A stretch of DNA of 64,000 nucleotides from Paraoerskovia sediminicola (GCF_030296575.1 NZ_AP027729.1:2790001-2854000); one strand, 5' to 3'; positions 36,463-44,529 are shown, counted from the first letter of the stretch. Program-made: numbers and translations. The notes: a model not told the origin generated them from the letters alone.

Positions 36463-36520
36463 CACATCTCCAGAGGGGTGGACGGCGGCGTCCGGGAGCG
36501 GCGCCGCTCGAGCGATGTAG

Positions 36521-36550
36521 ATGCTACTCGGAGTATCGGGAAAATGTCAC
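36521..36550 (-). promoter_or_regulatory. Promoter of the thiolase operon with a dyad in its spacer
   Basis: On the minus strand GTGACA (36545-36550) and TAGCAT (36521-36526) are 18 bp apart, a good -35/-10 pair. Between and across them lies TACTCGGAGTA (36525-36535), an 11-bp dyad that could bind a TetR-type fatty-acid regulator. Confidence 0.55.
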
Positions 36551-36674
36551 GGCTACGGTGCGCCTCGGACGACGAACGCCCCGGCCGCTCCGCGCGGGGC
36601 GGGCGACCGGGGCGTCGATGGAGTGGATGGTGCGGAAGGCAGAGACCTGTCTGGTCGGTGCTGGTGAGCGCTGG

Positions 36675-37702
36675 TCAGTGCTCGTTCTCGTCCTTCGACG
36701 GGCGCTGGCCCTTGACCCGCCGCAGCACGGTCTTGGCGGTCGGCAGCAGGCGGTTCCAGACCGACCACAGCGGGCTGAACGCCACGTCGATGCTGCCGAC
36801 CAGGTGGTCGTCGCGCTGACCGAACGACCGCTTGAACCGCGAGATCCCGTCGTTCAGCAGCCCGTTGAAGTCCAGGACCTCGATGCCCTGCTCCTTGAAC
36901 CGGCGGATCGCGTACCAGGTGAGACCGAAGTTGGCCCGGCTCTCGCGGGACGCGTCGTTCGTGCCGCCGTAGAGCATGAACGCGAGCCGGTCGCTGGTCG
37001 CGTACCAGAGGAACGCCGTGAGCTTCCCGTCCTCGAACGCGCCGAGCACGGGGAGCGGTCGCCGTACTCCGACTTGATGAGCCGGTAGTAGTCGTCGTCG
37101 TGGATGCCGAACTCCGCACGGTCGGCCACCTCGCGCTGGATCGCCAGGCACTGGTCGATCTCCTCCGCGGACGTGATCTCCCGGAACTCGATGTGCCCCT
37201 TGGACGACTTGCGGACGTAGCGCCGCGTCGACTGGCTCATCCCGGCGAGCAGCGTGTCCTCGTCAGGACGCAGGTCGAGCTGGAGGGTCGTGCCGAAGAA
37301 GATCGGGTTCGGCGAGGGACGGGACCCGGCGAGCTCGTACTCCGTGCCCTGCGGCCAGTCGGGCTCGAACGTCACGCCGATCCCGCCGGCGCTCTTGCGG
37401 CACCGGGCGGTCACGGCCTCGAGGACGGCCGAGCGGTCCGCACCCTCGGCGAGCACCGGGCCGCGCGGGACGTGGCTGAGGGCCTTGAAGGGGAACGGGA
37501 GCCGGCGCACGAGCACCTGGGCGAGACCGACGAGGGACCCGTCGGCGTCGAGGACCCTGACCCGGCGGGGCGTCCAGGCTCCGGAGCCCTTCACCTCGCC
37601 CCAGGCCCAGAGCTGGAGCGGGTGCCCGCCCAGGGCGTTCACCTCGGCGTCCCAGGCCTCGCGGTCGGTCACGGTCTGCGTCGTCAAGGGCTGCGTGGGC
37701 AT
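36675..37702 (-). CDS. FemABX family peptidoglycan bridge aminoacyltransferase, frameshifted
   Basis: Non-ribosomal aminoacyl-tRNA-dependent transferase of the FemABX type, 342 residues after repair, which adds amino acids to the peptidoglycan stem or bridge. Two GNAT-like halves are visible: WAWGEVKGSGAWTPRRVRV and the lipid-II-binding type region FAFMLYGG-like (LAFMLYGGTNDASRESRANFGLTWYAI is read in two parts). The frame breaks in the gggg run at 37050-37053; one more base gives EYGDRSPVLGAFEDGKLTAF. The C-terminus is basic. TATCCT (37710-37715, minus) lies 7 bases before the ATG. Which amino acid it adds is unknown; L-Thr or L-Ser would fit the nearby D-Asp ligase. Confidence 0.83.
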
Positions 37703-37709
37703 ACCCGCC

Positions 37710-37715
37710 AGGATA
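37710..37715 (-). promoter_or_regulatory. -10 box TATCCT, leaderless start of the FemABX gene
   Basis: TATCCT on the minus strand, 7 bases, then ATG 37700-37702. No ribosome site. Confidence 0.55.
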
Positions 37716-37738
37716 CGCAGCGGCGGACGTCGGCCGGT

Positions 37739-39070
37739 TCAGGCGTCGGGCGCGTCGGCCGTCCGCAGGGCGTCCGCGAGCTCGGCGGCGAGCAGGTCCC
37801 GCTGCCACGGCCTCGCGTCGTGCGCGGCGAGGAACTCGTCGACGGTGGCGGCATCGATCGGCGACGGCGGGGTGAAGCACAACCGCCGCAGCGTGTCGGG
37901 CCGCAGGAGGTTCTCGACCGGCATCGACAGGGCCTCGGCGCGCGCGGCGACGAGCGGGCGGGCGACCTCGAACCGCGCGAGGGCCTCGGGGTGGCGGTCC
38001 TTCCAGGCACGCGGTGGCGGAGGCGCGTCCGACCGGGGACCGCGGAGCGTCGGCAGCTCCGACGCCGGGAGCCGCAGCGCCTCGTCGATCGCAGCCTGCC
38101 ACTGGGGCGCACGGCGCTTGGTGGCGCGGCCGGCGAACTCGCGGATCGCGACGAGCTGCGGGACGGTGCGCGGCATGGCCTTCGCGGCGGCGACGATCGC
38201 GCGGTCGGGCAGGACGCGGCCAGGCGCCACGTCGCGTCGGCGGGCGTTCTCGTCGCGCGCCTCCCACAGGCTCCGGACGACGGCCACCTGACGGCGGTCG
38301 CGCAGCGAGTGCATCTCCTTGGTGCGTCGCCACGGGTCGACCCGGGCAGCCGGCGGCGGCGCGGTCCGGACCGCCTCGAACTCCTGCGCGGCCCACTCCG
38401 CCTTCCCGGCCTCCTCGAGCATCCCCGCCAGGACGTCGCGCAGGGGGATCAGCACCTCGACGTCGAGCGCGGCGTAGCGCAGCCACTCGTCGGGCAGCGG
38501 CCGGGTGGACCAGTCGACCGCCGAGTGCTCCTTGGCGAGGCCGAGGCCGAGGAGCTCGGCGACCACGGCGGCCAGTCCGACCCGTTCCAGGCCGAGCAGG
38601 CGCGCGGCGAGCTCGGTGTCGAACACGCGCGCCGGCCTCAGCCCGTGCTCGGCGAAGCCCGGGAGGTCCTGCGACGCCGCGTGCAGGATCCACTCGGTGT
38701 CACCGACGGCCTCGAGCAGGGGAGACATGTCGGGGACGCCCACGGGGTCGATGAGCGCGATGCCGGCGCCCTCGCGCTTGACCTGGACGAGGTAGGTCGC
38801 CTGGCCGTAGCGGTAGCCGGACGCGCGCTCGGCGTCCGCGGCCACCGGCCCGGTCGCTGCGGCGAACGCCTCGACGACGCGGGCGAAGGCCGCGGGCGTG
38901 TCCACGACGGGCGGGACGCCGTCCGCGGGTGCTGTCAGCGGCCGCGGCTCGGGGGCGGGCTCAGCTGCGGGCTCGTCCGAAGGCTCTGCCGCGGACACGG
39001 TGCTCGCCTCGGCCTCGGGTGCCGGGTCGTCGGGCACGTCGCCCGCGGGCGGTCCCGTCTGCGCGGTCAT
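37739..39070 (-). CDS. rnd: Ribonuclease D with HRDC domain
   Basis: DEDDy-type 3'-5' exoribonuclease that trims structured RNA 3' ends. 443 residues. The first 50 residues are an acidic Ala/Pro/Glu leader. Exonuclease motifs follow: VAADAERASGYRYG (Exo I, DxE), LHAASQDLPGF (Exo II region), DTELAARLLG, and YAALDVEVLIPL (Exo III with Tyr). An HRDC domain (RRDVAPGRVLPDRAIVAAAK) and a second HRDC-like C-terminal region come next. ATG overlaps the DUF3000 stop, so the two are coupled, a pairing common in actinobacteria. Confidence 0.92.
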   Translation of the reverse strand: MTAQTGPPAGDVPDDPAPEAEASTVSAAEPSDEPAAEPAPEPRPLTAPADGVPPVVDTPAAFARVVEAFAAATGPVAADAERASGYRYGQATYLVQVKREGAGIALIDPVGVPDMSPLLEAVGDTEWILHAASQDLPGFAEHGLRPARVFDTELAARLLGLERVGLAAVVAELLGLGLAKEHSAVDWSTRPLPDEWLRYAALDVEVLIPLRDVLAGMLEEAGKAEWAAQEFEAVRTAPPPAARVDPWRRTKEMHSLRDRRQVAVVRSLWEARDENARRRDVAPGRVLPDRAIVAAAKAMPRTVPQLVAIREFAGRATKRRAPQWQAAIDEALRLPASELPTLRGPRSDAPPPPRAWKDRHPEALARFEVARPLVAARAEALSMPVENLLRPDTLRRLCFTPPSPIDAATVDEFLAAHDARPWQRDLLAAELADALRTADAPDA

Positions 39071-39669
39071 CGGGTCGGTCCTCTCCGGGGGCGCAGGGCC
39101 GAGACGCCCTCCGGGAGGGGCGCGAGCCCCGCCGCGGTGCACAGGAGCGTGGCCCACGCCTCGAGGTGGAGCGAGAGGTCGGGGGTGTCGGGCGTCCACG
39201 AGGCCCGGATCTCGAGATCGGCGACACCGTCGCGCCCCTCGAGCGCACCGAAGCTCTCGGAGGTGTCCCGGGAGACGGTCCCGCCCAGCGCGTGGGCCGG
39301 GCTGCTCGCCGAGGCGAGGGCGTCCTCGACCCAGGTCCACGCGACCGCGCCCAGCAGCGGGTCGACGGCCAGCTCGGGGTCGAGCGATGTGCGGACCAGG
39401 GTGACGACGCGGAACGTCCCGTCCCACGCCGGCTGCCCGTCCGGGTCGTGCAGCACGATGAACCGGCCGGTCGTGGCGTCCGTCGCCGGTTCCGAGGAGC
39501 CCGGGACGACCTGGTCCACCGAGGCTTCGAGCGCGACGGCATAGGGCGCGATGCGGGTCGGCGCCGGAACCTCGCGCAGCGCGACGTCGGGCCGGACGCG
39601 GGTCCCGGTGATCGAGTCGAGCGCGCGACGGAACTCGGTCGGCGGCTCGTGATGCCCGGCTGTGTTCAC
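39067..39669 (-). CDS. DUF3000 family protein
   Basis: A 200-residue actinobacterial protein of unknown function, first gene of a two-gene unit with rnd. Conserved features: FRRALDSITGTRVRPDVALREVP and PAPTRIAPYAVALEA at the N-terminus, WTWVEDALA near the middle, LHLEAWATLLCTAAGLAPLP at the C-terminus. No membrane segment. The start is GTG 39669, 6 bases after TAGTGT (39676-39681, minus). Constant linkage to RNase D suggests a role in RNA metabolism, but that is only inference. Confidence 0.87.
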   Translation of the reverse strand: MNTAGHHEPPTEFRRALDSITGTRVRPDVALREVPAPTRIAPYAVALEASVDQVVPGSSEPATDATTGRFIVLHDPDGQPAWDGTFRVVTLVRTSLDPELAVDPLLGAVAWTWVEDALASASSPAHALGGTVSRDTSESFGALEGRDGVADLEIRASWTPDTPDLSLHLEAWATLLCTAAGLAPLPEGVSALRPRRGPTR

Positions 39670-39675
39670 GGCTGC

Positions 39676-39681
39676 ACACTA
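39676..39681 (-). promoter_or_regulatory. -10 box TAGTGT, leaderless start of the DUF3000-rnd operon
   Basis: TAGTGT on the minus strand, 6 bases, then GTG 39669. Confidence 0.6.
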
Positions 39682-39744
39682 TGAGGTCGTGTCCACGATG
39701 TGGCGGATCGGCGCGCGGGGCGGGGTGCGCGCGGCCCGCCGTAC

Positions 39745-39750
39745 TAAGGT
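39745..39750 (+). promoter_or_regulatory. -10 box TAAGGT of the gnd operon
   Basis: TAAGGT about 69 bases before ATG 39819. The leader ends in a GAGGAG ribosome site, unlike the leaderless neighbours. Confidence 0.5.
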
Positions 39751-39818
39751 GCCGTGCGTACGGATCGTGCCTCCGCGCGACCCTGACCCGACCGCAACTC
39801 CCGAGGAGACTCACGCGA

Positions 39819-41255
39819 ATGTCTGCACGCGCACAGATCGGCGTCACCGGCCTGGCGGTCATGGGCCGCAACCTCGCCCGCAACTTCGCACGGCACGGGT
39901 ACACCGTCGCGGTGCACAACCGGTCGTACGCGAAGACGCAGTCCCTGATCGAGGAGAACGGTGACGACGGCGACTTCGTCCCGTCGGAGTCGATGGCCGA
40001 CTTCGTTGCCTCCCTGGAGCGCCCGCGCAAGGTCGTCATCATGGTCAAGGCCGGCGGCCCGACCGACGCGGTGATCGAGGAGCTGCTCCCGCTGCTGGAG
40101 GAGGGCGACATCGTCGTCGACGCCGGCAACGCACACTTCCCGGACACGATCCGGCGTGAGAACGCGCTGCGCGAGCGTGGCCTGCACTTCGTCGGCTCCG
40201 GCGTCTCCGGCGGCGAGGAGGGCGCGCTCAACGGCCCGTCGATCATGCCCGGCGGCACCGCGAAGTCGTACGAGTCGCTCGGCCCGATCCTCGAGGACAT
40301 CTCCGCGAAGGTCGACGGCGTGCCGTGCTGCACGTACATCGGGCCGGACGGCGCGGGGCACTTCGTGAAGATGGTCCACAACGGCATCGAGTACGCCGAC
40401 ATGCAGCTCATCGCCGAGGCCTACGACCTGCTGAAGCAGGGGCTGGGCGCCAGCGCCGCCGAGATCGGCAAGATCTTCGAGGAGTGGAACACGGGCGACC
40501 TCGAGTCGTTCCTCATCGAGATCACCGCCGACGTCCTGCAGCACGTCGACGCCGAGACCGGGTCGGCGTTCGTCGACATCGTGCTCGACCAGGCGGAGCA
40601 GAAGGGCACCGGCCGCTGGACCGTCCAGAACGGGCTCGACCTGGGTGTGCCGATCACGGGGATCGCCGAGGCGACGTTCGCTCGCGCGCTCTCGGGCGGC
40701 GTGCCGCAGCGCACGGCGGGCGCAGCGGCGCTCCCGGCGAACGCGGGCTCGTTCGACGTGACCGACCGCGACGCGTTCATCGAGGACGTGCGCCAGGCGC
40801 TCTACTCCTCGAAGGTCGTCGCCTACTCCCAGGGGTTCGACCAGATCGCGGCCGCCAGCGCCGAGTTCGGCTGGGACGTGGACCGGGGCGCCATGGCACG
40901 CATCTGGCGTGGTGGCTGCATCATCCGCGCGCGGTTCCTCAACCGCATCACCGAGGCGTACGAGCGCGACGCGCACCTGCCGCTGCTGCTGGCCGACGAG
41001 TACTTCACCGATGCGGTCGGCGCCGGCCTCGCGGCGTGGCGTCGCGTCGTGTCGCAGGCGGCGCTGAACGGCGTCCCGACGCCGGCGTTCTCGTCGTCGC
41101 TCGCCTACTACGACGGCGTCCGCGCCGAGCGGCTGCCCGCGGCGCTGATCCAGGCGCAGCGCGACTTCTTCGGCGCCCACACGTACAAGCGGGTCGACCG
41201 CGAGGGCACGTTCCACACCGAGTGGTCGGCAGACCGCTCCGAGAGCGCGGTCTGA
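39819..41255 (+). CDS. gnd: 6-phosphogluconate dehydrogenase, decarboxylating
   Basis: Converts 6-phosphogluconate to ribulose 5-phosphate with NADP+ in the pentose phosphate pathway. 478 residues, the long dimeric form. The dinucleotide fold begins GVTGLAVMGRNLARNFA. Substrate-site motifs are GSGVSGGEEGALNGPSIMPG and HFVKMVHNGIEYADMQLIAEAY with catalytic Lys and Glu. ATG 39819 has a GAGGAG site. It heads an operon with the D-aspartate ligase (TGATG overlap) and the aspartate racemase, an unexpected pairing of sugar and cell-wall metabolism. Confidence 0.96.
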   Translation: MSARAQIGVTGLAVMGRNLARNFARHGYTVAVHNRSYAKTQSLIEENGDDGDFVPSESMADFVASLERPRKVVIMVKAGGPTDAVIEELLPLLEEGDIVVDAGNAHFPDTIRRENALRERGLHFVGSGVSGGEEGALNGPSIMPGGTAKSYESLGPILEDISAKVDGVPCCTYIGPDGAGHFVKMVHNGIEYADMQLIAEAYDLLKQGLGASAAEIGKIFEEWNTGDLESFLIEITADVLQHVDAETGSAFVDIVLDQAEQKGTGRWTVQNGLDLGVPITGIAEATFARALSGGVPQRTAGAAALPANAGSFDVTDRDAFIEDVRQALYSSKVVAYSQGFDQIAAASAEFGWDVDRGAMARIWRGGCIIRARFLNRITEAYERDAHLPLLLADEYFTDAVGAGLAAWRRVVSQAALNGVPTPAFSSSLAYYDGVRAERLPAALIQAQRDFFGAHTYKRVDREGTFHTEWSADRSESAV

Positions 41256-42460
41256 TGCCTCAGGCGGTCGTCGCGCCGATCATCCTCGGCGGTGACGCCG
41301 GGGCGTACAGCCTCGCGCGCGCCTTCCACGAGGCGTACGGCGTCTCCAGCGTCGTGGTCTCGACCAACCCGACGCGCAACGTCGGATGGTCGCGGATCGT
41401 CCGGAACGTCTACGAGCCCGACCTGCTCGAGGACCCGGAGGCGATGGTCGCGGTCGTGCGGCGGCTGGCGCAGGAGGCCAAGGCCCCGGCGATGGTCGTC
41501 ACCTGCGCCGACTGGTACGTCCACGCGCTCTCGGAGCACCGCTCCAAGATCGAGGACGTCGCGATCGTCCCGTACACGAGCGTCGAGACGCTCGACCGGG
41601 CCGTCGACAAGCGCGCGTTCTCCGAGCTCTGCGAGGAGCTGGGCGTGCCGCACCCGCGCACCGTCGTCCGGCACGGCGGCGACGAGGTAGGCGACGTCGA
41701 CATCGCCTACCCGCTGGTGGCGAAGGCCACGGACCGGCACGCGTGGCACCTCGCGCAGTTCGCGGGCAAGCAGAAGGTCCACTACCTGCACGACGAGTCC
41801 GATCTCGCCGCGCTGCTGAAGGACTCGGGCGACGCCGGGTACCGCGGTCCGTTCGTGATCCAGGAGACGATCCCCGGTGACGACGCGCAGATGCGCATCG
41901 TCACCACGTTCTCCGGGCAGGACGGCGAGGTGCGGCTCGTCCGCAGCGGTGAGGTGCTCCTCGAGGAGCACACGCCCGGGACCCTCGGGAACCCCGCGGC
42001 CATCCTCACGACGCCGCTGCCCGAGATCGAGGGCCACGTGCGCCGGATCGTCGAGCACCTGGGCTGGACCGGCTTCGCCAACTTCGACGTGAAGGTCGAC
42101 CCGCGCAGCGGCGTCGGCTACGTGTTCGAGCTCAACCCGCGTACGGGTCGCTCGAACTACTACATGACGGCGACGGGTGCGAACCCCGCCCGTCTGTGGG
42201 TCGAGGAGCACCTCGGCGAGGGCGCGGCGGCGTCCGAGCAGGGACCGTCGGTGCTCTACCGGATCATCCCGGGCGCGCTGCTCAAGCGGTATGTCGACGC
42301 CGCGACCCGCGCCCGCCTCAAGGGCGTCCGGGTGGTCCACCCGCTGAAGTACTCGGCGGACGTGACACCGAAGCGGTGGGTGTGGATCCGGCTGGCGGAG
42401 CTCAAGCAGTTCAGCAAGTTCAAGGCGTACTACCCCGAGCGCCGGGACCCGTCGGCGTGA
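41255..42460 (+). CDS. D-aspartate ligase-like ATP-grasp protein (Asl family)
   Basis: ATP-grasp carboxylate-amine ligase, 401 residues. The N-terminus PIILGGDAGAYSLARAFHEAYG, the loop QETIPGDDAQMRIV and TGFANFDVKVDPRSG with FELNPRTGRSNYY closely resemble, from memory, Enterococcus faecium Asl(fm), which links D-aspartate to the lysine side chain of the peptidoglycan precursor. ATP/Mg-binding residues Asp and Glu/Asn are in the last motif. It overlaps gnd by one base and is followed by an aspartate racemase, which would supply the D-Asp. Cytoplasmic. A ligase for another amino acid remains possible. Confidence 0.82.
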   Translation: MPQAVVAPIILGGDAGAYSLARAFHEAYGVSSVVVSTNPTRNVGWSRIVRNVYEPDLLEDPEAMVAVVRRLAQEAKAPAMVVTCADWYVHALSEHRSKIEDVAIVPYTSVETLDRAVDKRAFSELCEELGVPHPRTVVRHGGDEVGDVDIAYPLVAKATDRHAWHLAQFAGKQKVHYLHDESDLAALLKDSGDAGYRGPFVIQETIPGDDAQMRIVTTFSGQDGEVRLVRSGEVLLEEHTPGTLGNPAAILTTPLPEIEGHVRRIVEHLGWTGFANFDVKVDPRSGVGYVFELNPRTGRSNYYMTATGANPARLWVEEHLGEGAAASEQGPSVLYRIIPGALLKRYVDAATRARLKGVRVVHPLKYSADVTPKRWVWIRLAELKQFSKFKAYYPERRDPSA

Positions 42461-43179
42461 CCGGGCGCTCGGCGCCGGTCGGCGTGATCGGTGGGGTGGG
42501 GCCGCTGGCCACCGCCTACTTCCTGCAGCTCGTCGTCCGGCTCACGGACGCCGAGCGCGACCAGGACCACCTCGACATGATCGTGTTCGACCACGCCGGG
42601 ATCCCGGACCGCACCGAGTTCGTCCTCGGCCGCTCGACCGACGACCCGGGCCCCGTCCTGGCGGACGACGCGCGGCGCCTCGAACGCTTCGGCGTCGACT
42701 TCCTCGTGATGCCGTGCAACACCGCGCACTACTTCACGCAGCACGTGCTGGACGCGGTCGAGACCCCGCTGGTCTCGATCATCGACGTCACGGTGGGCGC
42801 CGTGCAGGAGCGCTCACCGGGACTGACCCAGGTGGGTCTGCTCGCCACGGCCGGGACCGTCGCGTCCCACGTCTACGAGGACGCGTTCGCGGCGGTCGGG
42901 GTCGAGGCGCTGACGCCGAGTGCCGAGGACCAGGCGATCGTCAACACCGTGATCTACGAGCAGGTCAAGGCCGGCCGACCCGTGGACCTCGACGCGCTCC
43001 GGGGCGTGACCGCGCGGCTCGTGGACCGTGGCGCGTCGGTCGTCGTGCTCGGGTGCACCGAGCTCTCCGTCGTCGCGGCGGACCACGACCTGCTGGACGA
43101 GCCCGTGTACGTGGACTCGATGGACCAGCTCGCCCGCGCGGCGATCGAGCGCTCGGGCCGTCGCGTCCGCGAGGGCTGA
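42457..43179 (+). CDS. Aspartate/glutamate racemase family protein
   Basis: PLP-independent racemase, 240 residues, probably aspartate racemase. The fold has two catalytic cysteines: Cys87 in VMPCNTAHYF and Cys200 in VLGCTELSVV. The start GVIGGVGPLATAYF is the classic aspartate racemase N-terminus (MurI begins differently). GTG 42457 overlaps the ligase stop (GTGA), so both are translated together. The context makes D-Asp supply for peptidoglycan the likely job. A duplicated hairpin (43182-43246) follows and probably terminates the operon. Confidence 0.9.
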   Translation: MTGRSAPVGVIGGVGPLATAYFLQLVVRLTDAERDQDHLDMIVFDHAGIPDRTEFVLGRSTDDPGPVLADDARRLERFGVDFLVMPCNTAHYFTQHVLDAVETPLVSIIDVTVGAVQERSPGLTQVGLLATAGTVASHVYEDAFAAVGVEALTPSAEDQAIVNTVIYEQVKAGRPVDLDALRGVTARLVDRGASVVVLGCTELSVVAADHDLLDEPVYVDSMDQLARAAIERSGRRVREG

Positions 43180-43181
43180 GC

Positions 43182-43246
43182 GCGCCCGCACCGCCCTGCG
43201 GGCGTCCGCGACCGACTGCGCCCGCACCGTCCTGCGGGCGTCCGCG
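43182..43246. terminator. Tandemly duplicated terminator-like hairpin
   Basis: A 29-base unit at 43182-43210 recurs at 43218-43246 with one C/T change (36-base period). Each copy folds into a 7-bp GCCCGCA/TGCGGGC stem. It lies between the convergent racemase and USP-like genes. Confidence 0.7.
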
Positions 43247-43256
43247 GACGAGAGCG

Positions 43257-43742
43257 TCAGCCGAGCTCGCTGGTCCCCAGGTACAGGTGCAGCACCGGGA
43301 CCTGGAACGTCTCGCGGGCCTTGGACGCCCAGTCCGTGTGGAACGTGTCCTCGACGGCGTGCGGGTAGGTGAGGACGACGATCTCTCGCGCGCCGCCGTC
43401 CGCCACGATCTCCGCGACCTGGGGCAGCGGGTCGTCGTCGACGACCTCGCCCCGCACGTCGCACCCGGCCGAGGCGAAGGCCTCGACGCTCGTCGCGAGC
43501 TGTTCGCCCGCGGTCGACTTGGCCTTGAGCCGGTCGGGCGACTTGCCGCGGACGGCGTCCCACGCCTGGCGCAGGTAGCCGAGGCTCAGGTAGTCGACGA
43601 ACGCGAGCACGGCGTCGTGCTCGGTGTCCGCGGGCACGAGGACGCGGTAGTGGACGTCGTCGCCGTCGTGGAGCGACAGGACGTGCTCGACGTCGGCGTC
43701 GGAGAGTGCTGCTTCGGCCAGGACGAGGATCGTGTCGGTCAC
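43257..43742 (-). CDS. Uncharacterised USP-like alpha/beta protein
   Basis: A 161-residue soluble protein. The alternating pattern (TILVLAEAALS at the N-terminus, HYRVLVPAD, EIVVLTYPH and VPVLHLYLG at the end) suggests a universal-stress-protein or flavodoxin-like alpha/beta fold, but the USP nucleotide motif GxxG-xxxxx-GS is not seen. I do not recognise the function. The start is GTG 43742, 6 bases after TACGAT (43749-43754, minus). Only 32 bases separate it from the divergent SDR gene. Confidence 0.7.
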   Translation of the reverse strand: MTDTILVLAEAALSDADVEHVLSLHDGDDVHYRVLVPADTEHDAVLAFVDYLSLGYLRQAWDAVRGKSPDRLKAKSTAGEQLATSVEAFASAGCDVRGEVVDDDPLPQVAEIVADGGAREIVVLTYPHAVEDTFHTDWASKARETFQVPVLHLYLGTSELG

Positions 43743-43748
43743 CCGAAG

Positions 43749-43767
43749 ATCGTATCCGCCCTAGGCT
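43749..43767. promoter_or_regulatory. Back-to-back leaderless promoters of the USP-like and SDR genes
   Basis: TACGAT (43749-43754, minus) is 6 bases from GTG 43742, and TAGGCT (43762-43767, plus) is 7 bases from GTG 43775. Each -35 region must overlap the opposite gene's -10 or first codons. Confidence 0.65.
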
Positions 43768-43774
43768 CGGGTCC

Positions 43775-44518
43775 GTGACCGCCGAATCTCGTGGGACCCC
43801 GGTGCCCGTGCCCGACGACGACTCCGCCGGTGGGACGGGGCCGCTGACCGCGGTGGTCGTGGTCGGCGCGACCGGGTTCGTCGGGTCGCGCCTCGTACGC
43901 CACCTCGGGGACGCCGGGTTCGGGGTCGTGGTGTGCGGGCGCACCCGCCTGGAGCGTTTCGCCGACCGGGCCGCGTACCCGGAGGTGATCGCGGCGCTCG
44001 ACGCCGGAGCGGTCACCGGTGAGGCATCGCCCCACGCGGTCGCGGTCGCCCTCGACGACCTGGCCAGGACGCACCGCCTCGTCGGCGTCGTCGCCTCGAT
44101 CGGGGGATGGTCGATCGCGGACCGGCTCGAGGAGGTCCCTGCGGACACCTGGGCCGGGTTCCTCGACAGCCACCTGACGTCCCACCTGCGCGCGGTCCAG
44201 CGGCTCGCGCCGCGGCTGCCGGACGGCGCCGCGTACGTCGTGCTGAACGGTGCGGCCTCGCACACCCCCATGGCGGGGTCCGGGCCGGTGTCCGTCACGG
44301 GGGCCGCGCTGCACATGCTGGTCGAGGTCCTGCGGCTCGAGTCCGCTCCGGGCGGCGTGCGCTACCGCGAGGTCGTGGTCGAGCACGCCGTCGCCGGGGA
44401 CGAGCGCAACGTCGACCCGGACCGCGAGGTCTCCGCGCGAGCTGTCGGCGAGGCTGTGGTCGCCGCGCTCGCACCGGGGTCGGAGGCCGTGGTCCGGGTG
44501 GGCGCGACCCCCGCGTAG
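43775..44518 (+). CDS. SDR-type NAD(P)-binding oxidoreductase-like protein
   Basis: A 247-residue Rossmann-fold protein. After a 24-residue polar leader comes AVVVVGATGFVGSRLVRHLG (extended-SDR-like GxxGxxG). AYVVLNGAASHTPMAGSGP occupies the place of the catalytic Ser. The usual YxxxK is not present: the following helix reads SVTGAALHMLVEVLRLE. It may therefore be a non-catalytic or atypical SDR. The start is GTG 43775, 7 bases after TAGGCT. Its stop codon TAG (44516-44518) is the first half of the -10 box of zapE. Confidence 0.75.
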   Translation: MTAESRGTPVPVPDDDSAGGTGPLTAVVVVGATGFVGSRLVRHLGDAGFGVVVCGRTRLERFADRAAYPEVIAALDAGAVTGEASPHAVAVALDDLARTHRLVGVVASIGGWSIADRLEEVPADTWAGFLDSHLTSHLRAVQRLAPRLPDGAAYVVLNGAASHTPMAGSGPVSVTGAALHMLVEVLRLESAPGGVRYREVVVEHAVAGDERNVDPDREVSARAVGEAVVAALAPGSEAVVRVGATPA

Positions 44519-44521
44519 GCT
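44516..44521 (+). promoter_or_regulatory. -10 box TAGGCT of zapE, containing the SDR stop codon
   Basis: TAGGCT lies 8 bases before GTG 44530. Its TAG is the stop codon of the preceding SDR gene. Confidence 0.55.
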
Positions 44522-44529
44522 CGGTGACC

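Noticed and set aside
37100..39544. Plus-strand open frame of 814 codons over rnd and the FemABX gene
   Set aside because: Antisense shadow of the true minus-strand genes; Arg/Gly/Val-rich without motifs.
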